Below are positions 1 through 11,200 of a stretch of DNA of 64,000 nucleotides, piece by piece. The DNA is from Diogma glabrata (lineage: Eukaryota > Arthropoda > Insecta > Diptera > Cylindrotomidae), in the NCBI GenBank assembly GCA_963693315.1, contig OY856186.1:233405541-233469540 (forward strand), in the 5' to 3' direction. The first letter of the stretch is position 1; each line of letters opens with the position of its first letter. The translations under genes and the position numbers were made by a program. The notes under the pieces are model-generated. The model was not told where the DNA came from, searched no databases, and worked only from the letters and a program-made list of their open reading frames with translations.

Positions 1-428
1 AAAACTTCGGTCTGGGTTAAGAATTTGATATAGTTTTCGGCAAAAAACTTTTATGAGGACATGGTTTTTAGTTTTGGGCAGCGATGTATATCAAACATAA
101 CTCTTTGTTAAAGTACAAATATTTTTTATCTCTGTTTAGATATGTATTACAAAACTAACACGAATTATCAATACGTTGCCGGAAAATTATAACAGATCAT
201 AAATAAACATAATTTAGTGAAAAGATGATACACTCAGCAAACTACTGAAAAACCTCTCCATTTAGCGTTTCGAGAAATTTTTTTTTTTTTTTTATTAATT
301 AGTTAGACATGTTTAGCACACTAAATATGAAATTTTCATTATTCAGACTCTTTGAATATCCGAAGATACCATGTCAACTATAAAGGAAGGAAATGATGAA
401 AATGGAAGGAAGTAGGATATAGGGACAA

Positions 429-776
429 CTATACTAATTGTTTTAAATGATGATGTACATTCTCTTTAAATGATTGAGGGGAAAATTCATCGGGAAATAC
501 AGAGGAAGGCATTGAGTTCCATAATTTGGCCACTCTATTAAAATAGTCATTCTGGAAGGACACACTTCTACAACGAGGTATTTGTACAACAAATGGATGA
601 GATGACTCCGCAGCTCTTGTTTGTCGATTATACTGCGCACATGGTGGAAGGATGTTTTGGATTTCTTTAGAGGAGAACTCGCTAAAGTTATATTTATAGT
701 ATATTGACAATTCAGCCACATTTCTTCTGTGCTGGAGCGAATCAAGCTGGTCCGTTAGTTCGGTATTACCAATCAA
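429..776 (-). pseudogene. LINE C-terminal region, 115 residues, fragment
   Basis: This is the last part of the LINE reverse transcriptase ORF. It contains a block of the type LDSLQHRRNVAELSIYYKY, an ILPPCAQ...RQTRAAESSHPF segment and an AKLWNSMPSSVFPDEFSPQS segment. These correspond to the tail of the LINE at 41.7-44.6 kb (SLCHRRVVGALTLFYSYYY; YWWNRLPKTVFPVSYNPQAF). It is separated by frame changes from the reverse transcriptase upstream. The stop codon is followed within about 150 bp by the poly(A) tail, as expected for the 3' end of such an element. Confidence 0.75.
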
Positions 777-854
777 CCGTATTGCTTTTCTCTGTACAGA
801 GTCTAGACATTTTATTGTTGATTGACAAGCACCTCCCCAAACATGACAGCAGTA

Positions 855-1986
855 TTACATACATGGGCGAATAAAGGACTTGAAGATTAGCAAAATTTGC
901 TCGGGATTGAAATATTTTTTACATCGACTCAAGAATCCTAATTTTTGCATAGCCGATTTAGCGAGGTTGAACACATGTTTATTCCATTTCAGATTATTTT
1001 GAATTGACTCCAAGAAGTCGAACTGATTCAACCTCACGCAGTTCCTTATGGTTTATCTTAATAGGGAAATTTTTATGTCGCTCTATTCGTGAAAGACGGC
1101 AGTTTGGTTTTGGTTGGATTAAATGAAACAAGATTACGATCACCCAATCCATTATACGATCCGGGTCTTTGTTGATAGAATCAATCAGCAGCTCTCTATC
1201 AGTGGTAACTGCAGTATGAGATCGAAATTTGGGAGATGCATGTGATGCATGCAATGTGCTGTCATCAGCAATACTATTTATTGGGTGCACTGTGGAAATA
1301 AGTAAGTCATTAATGTATAGAAGAAACAAGGTTGGTGAGAGTGCAGAACCTTGGGGTACCCCAGCATTGGTTGTGAAAATATTGGATGTGATACCATCTA
1401 AATTAACATGAAATTGGCGACCAGTAAGAAAACTGTGAATCCATGAGACAGTAAGATGGTCTATGCCATAAGATTTTAATTTAGCTATGAGATTTTTATG
1501 CCACACTTTATCAAATGCTTTAGAAATGTCAAGTGAAATACTGAATGTCTCACCATGGTTTTCCAGTGATTTGTTCCAGAGATGGAATACGTAGGCTAAC
1601 AGAACACCTGTTGCATGACTTCTACGAAAACCATACTGCTTATCATCAATAATTCGCGACATTTTCAAATAATCTATTAGATTGTAGTTAACATATTTTT
1701 CAAATATTTTAGCCAAAACCGACAGAATTGCAATTGGTCTATAATTGTTAGGGTCTATCTTACTGCCTTTCTTTGATATGGGTTGAACGCTGGCCAGTTT
1801 CCAAGAATCGGGAAATATTCCGGTTTTATAAGATAAGTAGAAAAGTTTTGTTAAAATTGGAGCTAGTTGCCTAGCAAAGTTTTTAAGAATGAGGGGTGGA
1901 ATACCGTCGGGGCCAGCAGATTTGTTGATATTGATAGAAAGAAGCATTTTCCGTACAATATTGCAACGAAAAATAATTGGTTTCAT
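855..1986 (-). pseudogene. LINE reverse transcriptase domain, degenerate
   Basis: The main open frame runs 1986-994, with the thumb region continuing in another frame at 1037-855. Recognisable blocks are KSAGPDGIPPLILKNF (fingers), PISKKGSKIDPNNYRPIAIL, YGFRRSHATGVLLAYVFHLW, the palm motif SLDISKAFDKVWH, GVPQGSALSPTLFLLYINDL, and the catalytic box, which reads SIADDSTL where a tyrosine normally precedes ADD. It then breaks into ESVRLLGVN and, in the second frame, NNLKWNKHVFNLAKSA. The order and spacing are those of a non-LTR reverse transcriptase. Frameshifts and the altered tyrosine position make activity unlikely. The linker ORF lies immediately upstream. Confidence 0.88.
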
Positions 1987-1991
1987 TTTCG

Positions 1992-2540
1992 TTACAACTG
2001 GGGAAATGAGCGTGGGAGAATGGGTTCATCTATGGGTTCAACTATGTTTGAGTTTTTTGCGAAAATACGACCCAAAAGATCCGCCTTTTCTTTTGAGCCG
2101 CTCACGGGAATGTCATTTAGAACTAAGGTTGGAATAGAGGATCGAGTAAAATTGCTTTGGACTGATTTAACTGCCTGAAAGAAACAACGTGAGCCAGATG
2201 GGTGCTCGGCGAATTTCTTTGCTTTCTTCTGGATAAACGCGTCTTTGTCCAAGTCTATTTTGTATTTACTAATATTTCTGGCTTTATTATAGGCGCTATG
2301 GGTTTCAGGTGTTTTATTTGAGTTATACGTCTTAAATGCTTTGCGTTTATTTCTCACTGCCTCATCAACATCCCGGGTGAACCAAGGCTCAGTTTTAGGA
2401 GTGATTAATCGATTTGAAATAAACCGCCGCATTCCGTCTTTTATGATTTCAGAAATTCTTATTGCCGATGTGCTAGGATCTTGATCAACACAACAAATAG
2501 TTTTCCAAGGTGTTTCATCATAAAAGTTTCTCAGTCCCAC
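1992..2540 (-). pseudogene. LINE endonuclease-RT linker segment
   Basis: This is a 182-residue open stretch between the endonuclease and reverse transcriptase segments of the same LINE. It includes PWFTRDVDEAVRNKRKAFKT, HSAYNKARNISKYKIDLDKD and SGSRCFFQAVKSVQSN, the lysine- and arginine-rich helical linker usual before the fingers motif in Jockey/CR1-type ORF2 proteins. It joins the reverse transcriptase with a small frame break at about 1990. Confidence 0.75.
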
Positions 2541-2752
2541 CCAGTTTATAATTCCAAACGCGACGAGGATTTGCTTTAATTTGTGTCGGTAATGTAAATT
2601 GCACTATTGCTGATATTAGTAAATGGTCCATGTTCCGAGGGGTTGTTCAACTTTTGTCTTCGTAGTATCTGGCTCGTTTGTCAAAAACAGATCCAGCAAC
2701 TTATGTTATGATGTGAATTGTCTGTGATTCTAGTGGGACATTATCATTTGCG

Positions 2753-3411
2753 TCAAGTCGTGATAATCTGCGAGTATGAATACTTAAGCCATTCTTTATT
2801 ATGAATATTAAAGTCTCCAAGAATGGCCAGTCTTGCTTTGGGGTAGTCCGTGGTAATCTTGTCTAGATTAGCCGATATTTGATCGAAAAATGGACATCCT
2901 GGGGGCGAATTTGGGGATCTGTATAATCCTATTATAAACATAGTTCCATCATCACCTGAGATCTTCAGTGCTACAGAATTATGGTGCTTAGAGTTCAACT
3001 CGTAGGCCTTAATTCTCATGCATGAAAGTGAACTTCGAACAAATACACAGACATCATGCTTGTTATAAAATGTTCCAATTCGTAACTAGGCATCCGGTAT
3101 TTATCGAGATCCAATTTCGATGCTTTGCCACTGACAATTGTTTCGGTAAGAAACAATGTGTCAGGTTTATTTTTTTCGGTGTAGTGATGAACCTCGTTTA
3201 GATTCGAATTGAGACTTCTTATGTTGGTGAAGTCAATGCTAAGCTGTTGGTTCACACTGCTGCCATTTTGTTGAGACATAGACTTACCCTTTGACATTGC
3301 AGGTATAGATACTGAAATTCGGCCAGGCCTAAATTTCAGCGCTAAACAGTACAAAAAAAACTGGGTATCTGTCTCAAAAACACGATAGCAGGTTTCGTGC
3401 AACAGTTCCAC
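2753..3411 (-). pseudogene. LINE apurinic-type endonuclease domain, two frames
   Basis: The upstream part (3411-3016) contains LSIDFTNIRSLNSNLNEVHH and KPDTLFLTETIV, the N-terminal strand-turn and catalytic glutamate block of APE-type LINE endonucleases. The second part (3019-2753) contains IIGLYRSPNS and LAILGDFNIHNKEW, the active-site GDFN block. The two lie in different frames around 3017, and the C-terminal SDH block is not found, so the domain is broken. A plausible ORF start is the methionine of MSKGKSMSQQNG near 3300. Confidence 0.78.
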
Positions 3412-3490
3412 GACAAGGGAAAAGCAAAAAAAAATGGGAACACAAAAGACACTAGCAAAATTGAAGTGTACACATAAAGTGTTAAATTGA

Positions 3491-3609
3491 AAATTCTTAC
3501 TAATAACTAAAACGGAATTTTACATTTCTTGTCACCAACACAAAACAAACAAAATTCTTATTAATAATTAAAACGGAATTTTACATTTCTTGTTACCAAT
3601 ACAAAACAA
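3491..3609. repeat. Tandem duplication of about 62 bp
   Basis: AAAACGGAATTTTACATTTC occurs twice, each time preceded by AATTCTTA(C/T)TAATAA and followed by TTGT(C/T)ACCAA(C/T)ACAAAAC. The two units differ at a few positions. They lie between the LINE endonuclease and the right half of repeat family A and may be part of the LINE 5' region. Confidence 0.7.
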
Positions 3610-4360
3610 ATTTATGCTTTAAAATAATAACAAAGCAATAAAACAAAGGAATAACATCAAAGCAAAATAAGGTAAAATTTTTACCTGTCTACCAGGTAAC
3701 AGTAAATATAAAATACCAAATAACTTTTTAATAAAGAACAATCTCACCAATTATATAATTGTACGTCTTCTATCCTCACTTCACTTTTATTTTAATAAAC
3801 ACTAATACACACTCAATGTATTTTGTCTTATTTTGTCTCTACTTTGTATTTATAAAGAATACATGTAAATAAAAATAAAATAAAACAAAATACGCTTTAT
3901 TCTTTTTTCTTCGATTATTTTTTTTTCTCTTTAAAATGCACAACCTTATTCTTCACACTCCGGTTGATGAAATATTACAAAATCACAAATTCATATTTCT
4001 TTCACAACTCCAAAAATATTGTAAAAATTAAATAAAATCAATCTTTTTTCAAAATTCGAAAAATATTCCAAAAATTATTACAAAATCAAAAATTGAAACT
4101 TTTTTCAAAATTCCAAAAATTATAATAAAATCAAAAATTTTAAATTTTTCAAATTTCTAAAAATATTCCAAAAATTCTTACAAAATCAAAAATTCAAACT
4201 TTTTCCAAAATTCTAAAAATTTTGCAAAATATATTACAAAATCAAAAATACAAACTTTCAAAATTCCAAAAATATTTCAAAAACTATAACAAATTCAAAA
4301 ATTTCCATGTCCAATTTCATTTTCAATTACAATTACGTCACAAAAACAGCTACATTTTTT

Positions 4361-4710
4361 TGACACACTTGACAACTTTTGACACACTTGACAACATTTT
4401 TTTGACAAACTTATAATGCCACAATTCTCAATAGTAATAATAAAATTTCATTTCAAACAAAATTTTAATTTAATTTTTTTCCAACAAATTTGGTAAAAAA
4501 ATAAATACAAATCTTTCTTTTGACACACTTGACAACATTTTTTTGACAAACTTATAATGCAATAATCTAGATTTTAGTCTCCTATACCAATCACGACCAT
4601 CAAGATTTCTCCAAATTCAATGTTCCTACTCGTAATCACTTAAAATGAACGTTTTTTAAGCAAAAAATATGCAAATTTCCTTGTTTTGACACACTTGACG
4701 ATTTTTTTGA
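4361..4710. repeat. Repeated TTTTGACACACTTGACAA motif block
   Basis: The motif TTGACACACTTGACAAC appears at about 4362, 4381 and 4519, and in altered form at about 4685. Two of the occurrences share a longer unit ending in TTTTTTTGACAAACTTATAATGC (near 4417 and 4560). This block is part of copy 1 of repeat family A. A related GACACACTT...GGTACAGTTATCGA stretch recurs on the minus strand near 50700, but the block is missing from the copy at 53.2-54.0 kb. Confidence 0.65.
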
Positions 4711-4975
4711 CACACTTCCGGTACAGTTATCGAACACAGCGTCCTTTCGGCTCTTCCCATTGAGTAAAACTATTTTTAGAAAACAAAAATTTTTCAAATC
4801 CGTCCAGCGGTTTTCTAGATTTCGTAGGTTGTGACGGCCGGCCGACAGACATACAATTTTTTTTTTGCTTTTTTAGAATCAGTAGGTCCTAAAACGTCGA
4901 GAAATGCCAAAAAAAAGTGGGGGTATTTCACTTTGAGCTCATGAATGTAATACTTAGGTCTTTCAGACCGAAGTA

Positions 4976-5458
4976 TAGTAGAATTTTTTTGCCAGCGAAC
5001 ACAAAATTTGTTTGTTATGCGCATATTGTTTGCACATGCGCATGCACATGCGCATATTGTTTGCACATTCAGTGTCTCGATTAAAATATTAAAAAAAACT
5101 ATTGGGGTCCCATGGAAATGGACAAAAAAAACTCATAAAAATTAATAAATTACTATTGAAATTCAACCAATTATAATAGAAAACCAAAAACTAGTAAAAA
5201 TATTAATGATTTTGTAGGCAATGTAACAAAATTTTGATAATTAAAAATAATTATAATAAAAATAACGACGCCTATGGAAACAAATATCACAACAAACAAA
5301 AGGTACGAACTAGAAGTAGAAATTTAACTAATATAATTGTTTTGAAAACAAATTTATCCCAAAATAAATAATACATCTCTGTTTTACTTTTTGTCTCATC
5401 TTTTATCTCTTGCTGCGTTCCTAGCTGTCAAAAATTCGCTGGCAAAAAAATTCTACTA
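4976..5458. mobile_element. 483-bp MITE with 24-bp perfect TIRs and TA target duplication
   Basis: Bases 4976-4999 (beginning TAGTAGAATTTTTTTGCC) and 5435-5458 are perfect inverted copies over 24 bp. A TA dinucleotide flanks each side (4974-4975 and 5459-5460), as in Tc1/mariner or pogo target duplications. The interior has no ORF of note and contains a CATATTGTTTGCACATGCGC repeat around 5020-5070. The element sits exactly at the right end of repeat family A. Confidence 0.85.
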
Positions 5459-5469
5459 TAATTGAAGAC

Positions 5470-5522
5470 GTTTTTTTTAACGTCCGACGTTATCGTCCGT
5501 GTTGTGTTTCTACCTAAAGCTA
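5470..5522. repeat. Terminal fragment of MITE family E
   Basis: CGTCCGTGTTGTGTTTCTAC and its flanks resemble the terminal inverted repeats of the element at 32451-33030 (CGCCCGTGTTGTGTTTCTAG). Only one end is recognised here. Confidence 0.45.
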
Positions 5523-5649
5523 AAAATTTCGCGTCATATCCCGGTATTTATTTCAATCTACACATATACAATTTTATCATAAAAGAGTTGTAATCTTAAA
5601 ATCGCCCTCCTGAAAAGTTAGTAAAATGAGTTATCCCCTTAAATCATGC

Positions 5650-5793
5650 TACAAACCATACAATCAATTTGTCAATCAATCGAAAACGAAAATAAACGAA
5701 ATAAAATTTAGGGCAAAAATCCCCTAAATTTTATTTCGTTAATTTTCATTCTCAATTGATTGACAAATTGATTGTAGGTCTGTAGCAGCATGC
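5650..5793. repeat. Foldback element, family G, copy 1
   Basis: The arm at 5650-5716 and the arm at about 5722-5793 are imperfect inverted copies. They contain ACAATCAATTTGTCAATCAA, AACGAAATAAAATTTAGGG and their complements, with only about 5 bases between. The same hairpin occurs at 17239-17362. No coding content. Confidence 0.8.
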
Positions 5794-5929
5794 TTATGAC
5801 TTATTAACACAGAAATAAACGAACAAACGAAATTTAATTTCAGTTTATGCTTTGCTTGAACTAGACGTTGCAAACAGGTTTTTTTTTAATTAGTTTAATT
5901 TAATGTTATTAAATTACGAAAAAATATTT

Positions 5930-6139
5930 TGTGCAAAAGCACAGGGGTAGTTTTATTAAATTAAACATAAATTCTGTGTTAAGTGTATAAATATTTTGTG
6001 TTTACACAAAAACACAATTATTTTAATGTAAATTTAAATCGAATTTTTTTTTTGTTACCAATACAACGATAATAAACATCATGCGGATGTAATTACTGCC
6101 TTTAATTGAAAATCAAAAACCTGAAAGAACTCCACATTA
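5930..6139. repeat. Partial MITE, family F, copy 1
   Basis: This stretch is related, in reverse complement, to about 30960-31140 of the MITE at 30964-31420. It shares TTTTAATGTAAATTTAAATC, a GTTACCAATACAAC block and the terminal CTGAAAGAACTCCACATTA. Only one terminus is recognised. Confidence 0.6.
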
Positions 6140-7210
6140 CGGCCGATCTAAGATTAAAAAAAAAAAGCCCTACTTTACAGCCGCTTTGATTATATGTCAA
6201 CAAAGTGACAACTTTCTCCCTATGTAGTGGCAGTAAAGTTAAATTTTCAGCCGTTTGCCCAACAATTTTAAACTATGTAGATAAATGTTCCCTTTAAAAT
6301 GGCTCGAAGCTAAGCTATATTTCCTATAAAACGATGTTTTGACGTATATCATACATTTTTTATTAAATAAAAAGGTTGTAAATAATTTCAATACCCTTAC
6401 AAAGTAAACAAAAAAATTCTCAAAATTATTTAATTCCTTTAATTCAAATGACCTTAAAAAATTAAAAATAATCCATCTTTTTTTTTCTCCATAAAAGGTA
6501 ACTTTTTCAGGCAAAAAAAAAAACAACAAAGAAAAAAATCTATAATTTTTCTTCTAATTTTCACGTGGTTTTTATGTAGAAGCATATTTGCATTAAATAT
6601 GATAGAAAATACTGTCAATGAAAGATATATCTATCCTTTTTTCTCATACAAAAATCAAGTTATAAATTGATTTGATTTATATTTTGTTTCATTTAAAACT
6701 TTTCTGCATGACAAAAGATTTGTACAAAATTATATTAAATATTAAATCCAATTGTCCAAATCCAAATAAATTGTATTATAAAACTTTCGGGATCGACATT
6801 TGTTTTTATCAACTATTTTAACACAAGATGTGATTTTGTGTTTAATTTAAATTATTTATAATTACTATTTCACACTAAATTATAACACAGAAAACAATGA
6901 TTGAAGTCAAACACATTTATTTTGACAAGTCCTTAAAATATTATTTTTTTAAGACGCATTTTTCACAGATTTTCTAGAGAAAATGATTATATAACTTAAC
7001 TAATGTAAAACTTTTTCCGACATCATCTTAATTCCATGAACTAATATATAAAAAAAAACATTAACCAAAGAATATTTCTCACTTTTATCAAAAAGTCACA
7101 AAATTTTATTCTCTTTTCACTTCACTTATAAATCTTATCAAATAACTTAATTAAAATTTTTCATTTAAATGTAATTAGAAAAATATGTATAACCAAAAAA
7201 AACCACTAAC
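6140..7210. other. Prps intron sequence, nothing recognised
   Basis: AT-rich sequence downstream (minus strand) of the Prps exon donor. The short ORFs here are low-complexity. No exon encoding the next conserved Prps block was found in 1-7210, so the whole left end is taken to be intron. Confidence 0.5.
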
Positions 7211-7427
7211 CATGTTTCAAGATTGCTGAATTTTTTCGTAACAACTTTTCCTAAATCAATTCCCAAACGATCAACAATTCTTTGTGCTAAATCCGGATGG
7301 GATGATCCCGAGAAGACTTTAATGTTTGGCATCCTTGATTGTAATAATGGACTAGCCTTCTCAATATTATGCCGGACTAAACTTTTAGCGCGTATTGGAT
7401 TTGATGATAGTACTGGCATCACACAAG
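7211..7427 (-). CDS. Prps: Phosphoribosyl pyrophosphate synthetase, N-terminal coding exon (partial gene)
   Basis: This exon encodes the N-terminus of ribose-phosphate pyrophosphokinase, the cytosolic enzyme that transfers pyrophosphate from ATP to ribose 5-phosphate to give PRPP for purine, pyrimidine and NAD synthesis. The minus-strand product reads [15 protein letters not shown]..., then [20 protein letters not shown], then [15 protein letters not shown], matching the conserved N-terminal domain of animal PRPS (MPNIKxFSGSSHx[11 protein letters not shown]). An ATG lies at 7419; the internal methionine of MPNIKVF is where the short animal forms begin. The acceptor CCACAG precedes 7427. The donor is ACATG|GTTAGT with GT at 7210-7209, leaving phase 2. 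The rest of the gene, including the ATP-binding and PRPP loops, lies beyond the left edge. The gene is divergent from UBE2K. Confidence 0.88.
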
Positions 7428-8225
7428 CTGTGGAATTAAAAAATACTTGCTTTTAAAAAACAGTATGCATGTGTTAGTGAAAAAGAGAGATGGTTATATA
7501 AATTGAAATAATTTTTTGTAACTTTTTAGTTGGCAATAGTTCCACCACACATACAAAATTTATACCAAAATTGAAGTTTTTATTTTTGAATTAATGAATA
7601 ATACTTTAATCGAGAAAGCATGATAAGATTATAGTATATTATAATACTATTTAACTATATAGCATCGATAATACTATTTAACGATATAGCATCACCTTAA
7701 AAAATTGCTGATTCAACGAATTTCAAAGTCATATACTCTATTACCATTACTTGTCTGTTTGGTTTAGTTAGGTCTATAATCAACGTTTTGCACAATGGTT
7801 CGGTTCGGCTATTTATTAATTTAAAATGTTTTAATTAAAGAAATAAACAAGACGCATACGCATGGTAGGTTTGTAGTTAAGATAGAGGCAATTGATGTTA
7901 TTGTTTGATATAACTACCAACTTTTACATATTAATATCTAAAACTTTTTTATCATCTATTTCGCCGTAATTTCGCTTCTACATGTCATCTTAGTTGTATT
8001 ACTGTTCGTTTATGTTTTATTTTATTGTTCTTCGTGACTTCCAAAATTCAAAAATATTAAAGTATAGTTTCTTAACTAAACATTTCTATTTTTGATTATC
8101 TATAAATATTTATAATTTGTTTTCGTTAAAATATTAAATAATATTAGATTTTGGGCAATATTGAAATAAAGTAAAGCAAGCCATTGTTTGGATAACAAAA
8201 ATAAAACAATATGTGTACGGTAAAT
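7428..8225. other. Shared upstream region of Prps and UBE2K
   Basis: About 0.8 kb separates the first visible Prps coding exon from the UBE2K start codon. It should hold the promoters and any 5' untranslated exon of both. A 30-bp tandem duplication (AATACTATTTAAC followed by TATAGCATC, twice) lies at about 7640-7695. No convincing core promoter motif was identified. Confidence 0.4.
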
Positions 8226-11200
8226 ATGGCAGTTTCTCGTATTAAACGAGAATTTAAAGAAGTTATAAAAAGTGATGAGGTATGATGGTTTTCTAATCAT
8301 AAGATGAAAATATAAAAAAGAAAAATGCTCAATAATATAAGTGGATATATTTTTATTGCATAATGTAAATTTTTGACAGAAAATTTAAGTGCTACCAACC
8401 ATAGAATATTTTTGATCAGGACCTTTGAAAAAATCGATTTAAAAATAAAAATTTAACATTTTAAATTAATTCATAGATAATAAAATTTATGCTAACATTT
8501 TATCAAAATATTGCCTACCTTCCGTTTCAACATTTAAATCGATATCTTTATTGTACATTCCGTTTCAACAAAATAAATCAATTTTTTAAACAAAATATTA
8601 GTTTTGAAAAATTTTATATAAAGAACACTACCAACTGCTTCATATTTTCTTCGTTGGTTTTGTTTATTTTTATTTAAACAAATTTGAGATGACGGTTATT
8701 TATATTAAAATATTTTTTATATATGTAATCAATTTTAAGCTTAAAGTTTTTCCGAATTGACCTGGCTGCTTTTCGATTTATCTGTTAGCCTTTTACAAAA
8801 ATAGTCAAAACAAATTTTTAATTGATTGTTCTCTTATCACAAATTCTCTTGAACCAATTTTATGTATATATTTTATTCAAGAATATTTATTTTGTTTACC
8901 AATTTGTAGATAGTTCAATGTGCTATTAAAATAGAGTTAGTACAAGATAGTTGGACAGAGTTACGTGGTGAAATAGCTGGCCCGCCTGACACGCCATATG
9001 AAGGTGGAAAATTTCAACTTGAAATAAAAGTACCCGAAACGTATCCGTTTAATCCGCCTAAAGTTAATATAATTGTTAAGTGTGTGGTCAAACGTGTATT
9101 TATGTTATTTATAATTTTAGGTACGATATATAACAAAAATATGGCATCCGAATATATCATCTGTAACGGGTGCCATTTGTTTAGATATATTGAAAGATAA
9201 CTGGTGAGTAAAAATAAATAATAAAAGATATTAATAAAGGATGTCACAAATTTTTAGGATTTTGATCTTCGTCCTTCCACACAAAAAAATATGGATTAAA
9301 AATACTATTTTTGTTCAAATAATGCGGTCAATGATCAAAACCAACAAACGTCACTATATGTATCGGCATCTGAACCCTTGTATGGATGTTGTTATAGTAT
9401 GTTGTTAAACCTAAACACCCTATCGAAGATGGGGAATTCTCTTATAATAATCTGAGCTATTAGTTTGTTAAACGTGAACATGATTCGTTAGAGCAAAAAA
9501 GTATCAGTTGCGGTTCCAAATTTCTTTTTGCAGAAGATTGCAGATTGGTGTTCAAAGATATTAATTTTTATTATTATTATTAATTTTATGTTCTTGGAGC
9601 TGTTATTCTACCACTTTAATTTATTAAACTTGTGTCTCCTGCAATGTTACAGTATTTTTTTTTTTATTCTTTTAACATGGTATTGGTGTAAAATGTAGCC
9701 AAAAATATGGAGTCAGTAAAGTTATAGACCATCCACAAGTCAAACACCCAGCCGCGCCGGTCGATATAAGACATCTCCCAGATGCTTATCCTAAGTTTTT
9801 CGAACGGATTATCGCAAACATTATCTTCAAACTAATAAATTACTATCCATATTTCAATCGGGGTTTAGCGGAGCTACATAGCATGGCAACGATCTTTAGT
9901 GACGTTTTAGGGTCTATAAGAACTAGAAAGACTGTTAACCGCATTTCGTTCCTAAAACTATTCTAAGCTAATGAAGTTATCCAATTTATAGTCTCTAGTA
10001 GCGCCGCTGATCTTTTGACGTGTTTCTCCGATCGATTTCAATTTGTTGAGGTGAACAGGAGAAGATCGTCTAAATTAACGCTAACGTCTGAGGCTCCAGG
10101 GTTAGATTTTGAGGCCAATGATATTTACTTTGTACATTAATGATGTTAGGAAAGTATTTAGTAACTCAAATTGCCACCTCTTCGTTGATCATCTACTAAT
10201 TTTCTGTGAAGTTGATGTGCAGTCAAAATGCGAAACCGTAGCCAGGTGCTACCAAATATGAATAGAGATATTGACAGTGCAAATATGAATAGAGATATTG
10301 ACAGTGCATTTTATGTGTCTCAAACGCAATCCATTTTATTGCTTTCGATGAATAAAATGATTGTTTATTGTTTTTTTATGCTGGCTAAAGAACAAAACCA
10401 AAATATTGCTGATCTAACAATTTTCTACAAATACATTATGGATGAAGGTACTTCCACAGAGATCAAATCAATTTTACCTGAACAAGCAAATCAATCGCGT
10501 TACACCAGAGCAACTGTGGAGGTCCACACCAAAACGTAACATTTCCAATTTTCTTAGAAAAAAAGTTATGAATGTAGATCGGTTCCAAATCTGAATTAGA
10601 TCGAAAATACGACTGAAATTGCAACAAAATGTGTTAAATTTCGTAACATACCGCTACGACGTCGACGAGTTGCACCAAAAGGTAACATTTTTACTAGCTA
10701 ATATTACATGCTCTTAGTCACAACAAATCGTAATATTTTCTACCATATTTTTACATACTTTGCCATTATCTGTAACAAAAACACGGAAATATTTTAATTT
10801 TAGTTTTAGGCCCATAAATAATTATTTTTTAAATACTCTTTTTTTTAATATTATTAACTTTGTAGTTAATAACTTTTCCGAAAACACACAGTACAATCTC
10901 GCTTAACGAAGAGCTTTCATAACGAGTAATTCGCAAAACAAATTGTAAAAAAATAACGTTGATCGCACAATTGCCTTAGGGAATACAGTTTCAAACGAGA
11001 AAAAGAGATATATAACTAATTTACTGGTGAAACAGTATGGTGAGACATGGAGAGATTTTGTAGACTTAGAATTCCTTATAACGCTGTTGGACGGAGAGCG
11101 ACCAACTCCTGGAATTGAACAGTTCCAAACTGATCAGCTTGTGGAAATTTGTGATTGTTGCGAAGAAGAATGTGCTCTTAGAATTTAAGTTTTTCTTTTA

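Larger units (their letters stand above)
278..3962 (-). mobile_element. CR1/Jockey-group LINE, degenerate, inserted in repeat family A
   Basis: Read on the minus strand, this holds an endonuclease segment (about 3307-2753), a linker (2540-1992), a reverse transcriptase (1986-about 855) and a C-terminal tail (776-429). It ends in a poly(A) run, seen as poly(T) at about 280-297. Comparison with the uninterrupted copy of the host repeat at 53.2-54.0 kb shows the element interrupts it between GTTTCGAGAAA (left) and AATATTACAAAATCAC (right). A short GAAAT is shared by both flanks and may be the target duplication. The reading frame is broken between domains, so the copy is dead. About 500 bp upstream of the endonuclease (3420-3960) is AT-rich with no ORF1. 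The exact LINE clade is not resolved from the sequence alone. Confidence 0.85.
1..4973. repeat. Repeat family A, copy 1, split by a LINE insertion
   Basis: Positions 1-277 and about 3965-4973 match, in order, the uninterrupted copy at about 53170-54053: the same opening (ACTTCGGTCTGGGTTAAG near base 4), the same degenerate AT-rich internal blocks (AAAATTCTAAAAATATTCC-like units) and the same end (TTAGGTCTTTCAGACCGAAG). The 11 bases ACTTCGGTCTG at the left and CAGACCGAAGT at the right are inverted copies and may be terminal repeats. However, homology of other copies continues about 30 bp further left, so that end is not certain. This copy also carries an extra block with repeated TTTTGACACACTTGACAA motifs at about 4370-4710. 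No coding capacity is seen. The left end is cut by the window or lies just outside it. Confidence 0.65.

Noticed and set aside
10889..11190. Complete pogo-like transposon starting CAGTACAATCTCGC
   Set aside because: No inverted copy of the terminus or TA duplication was found within reach, and the short ORF inside is not recognisable.
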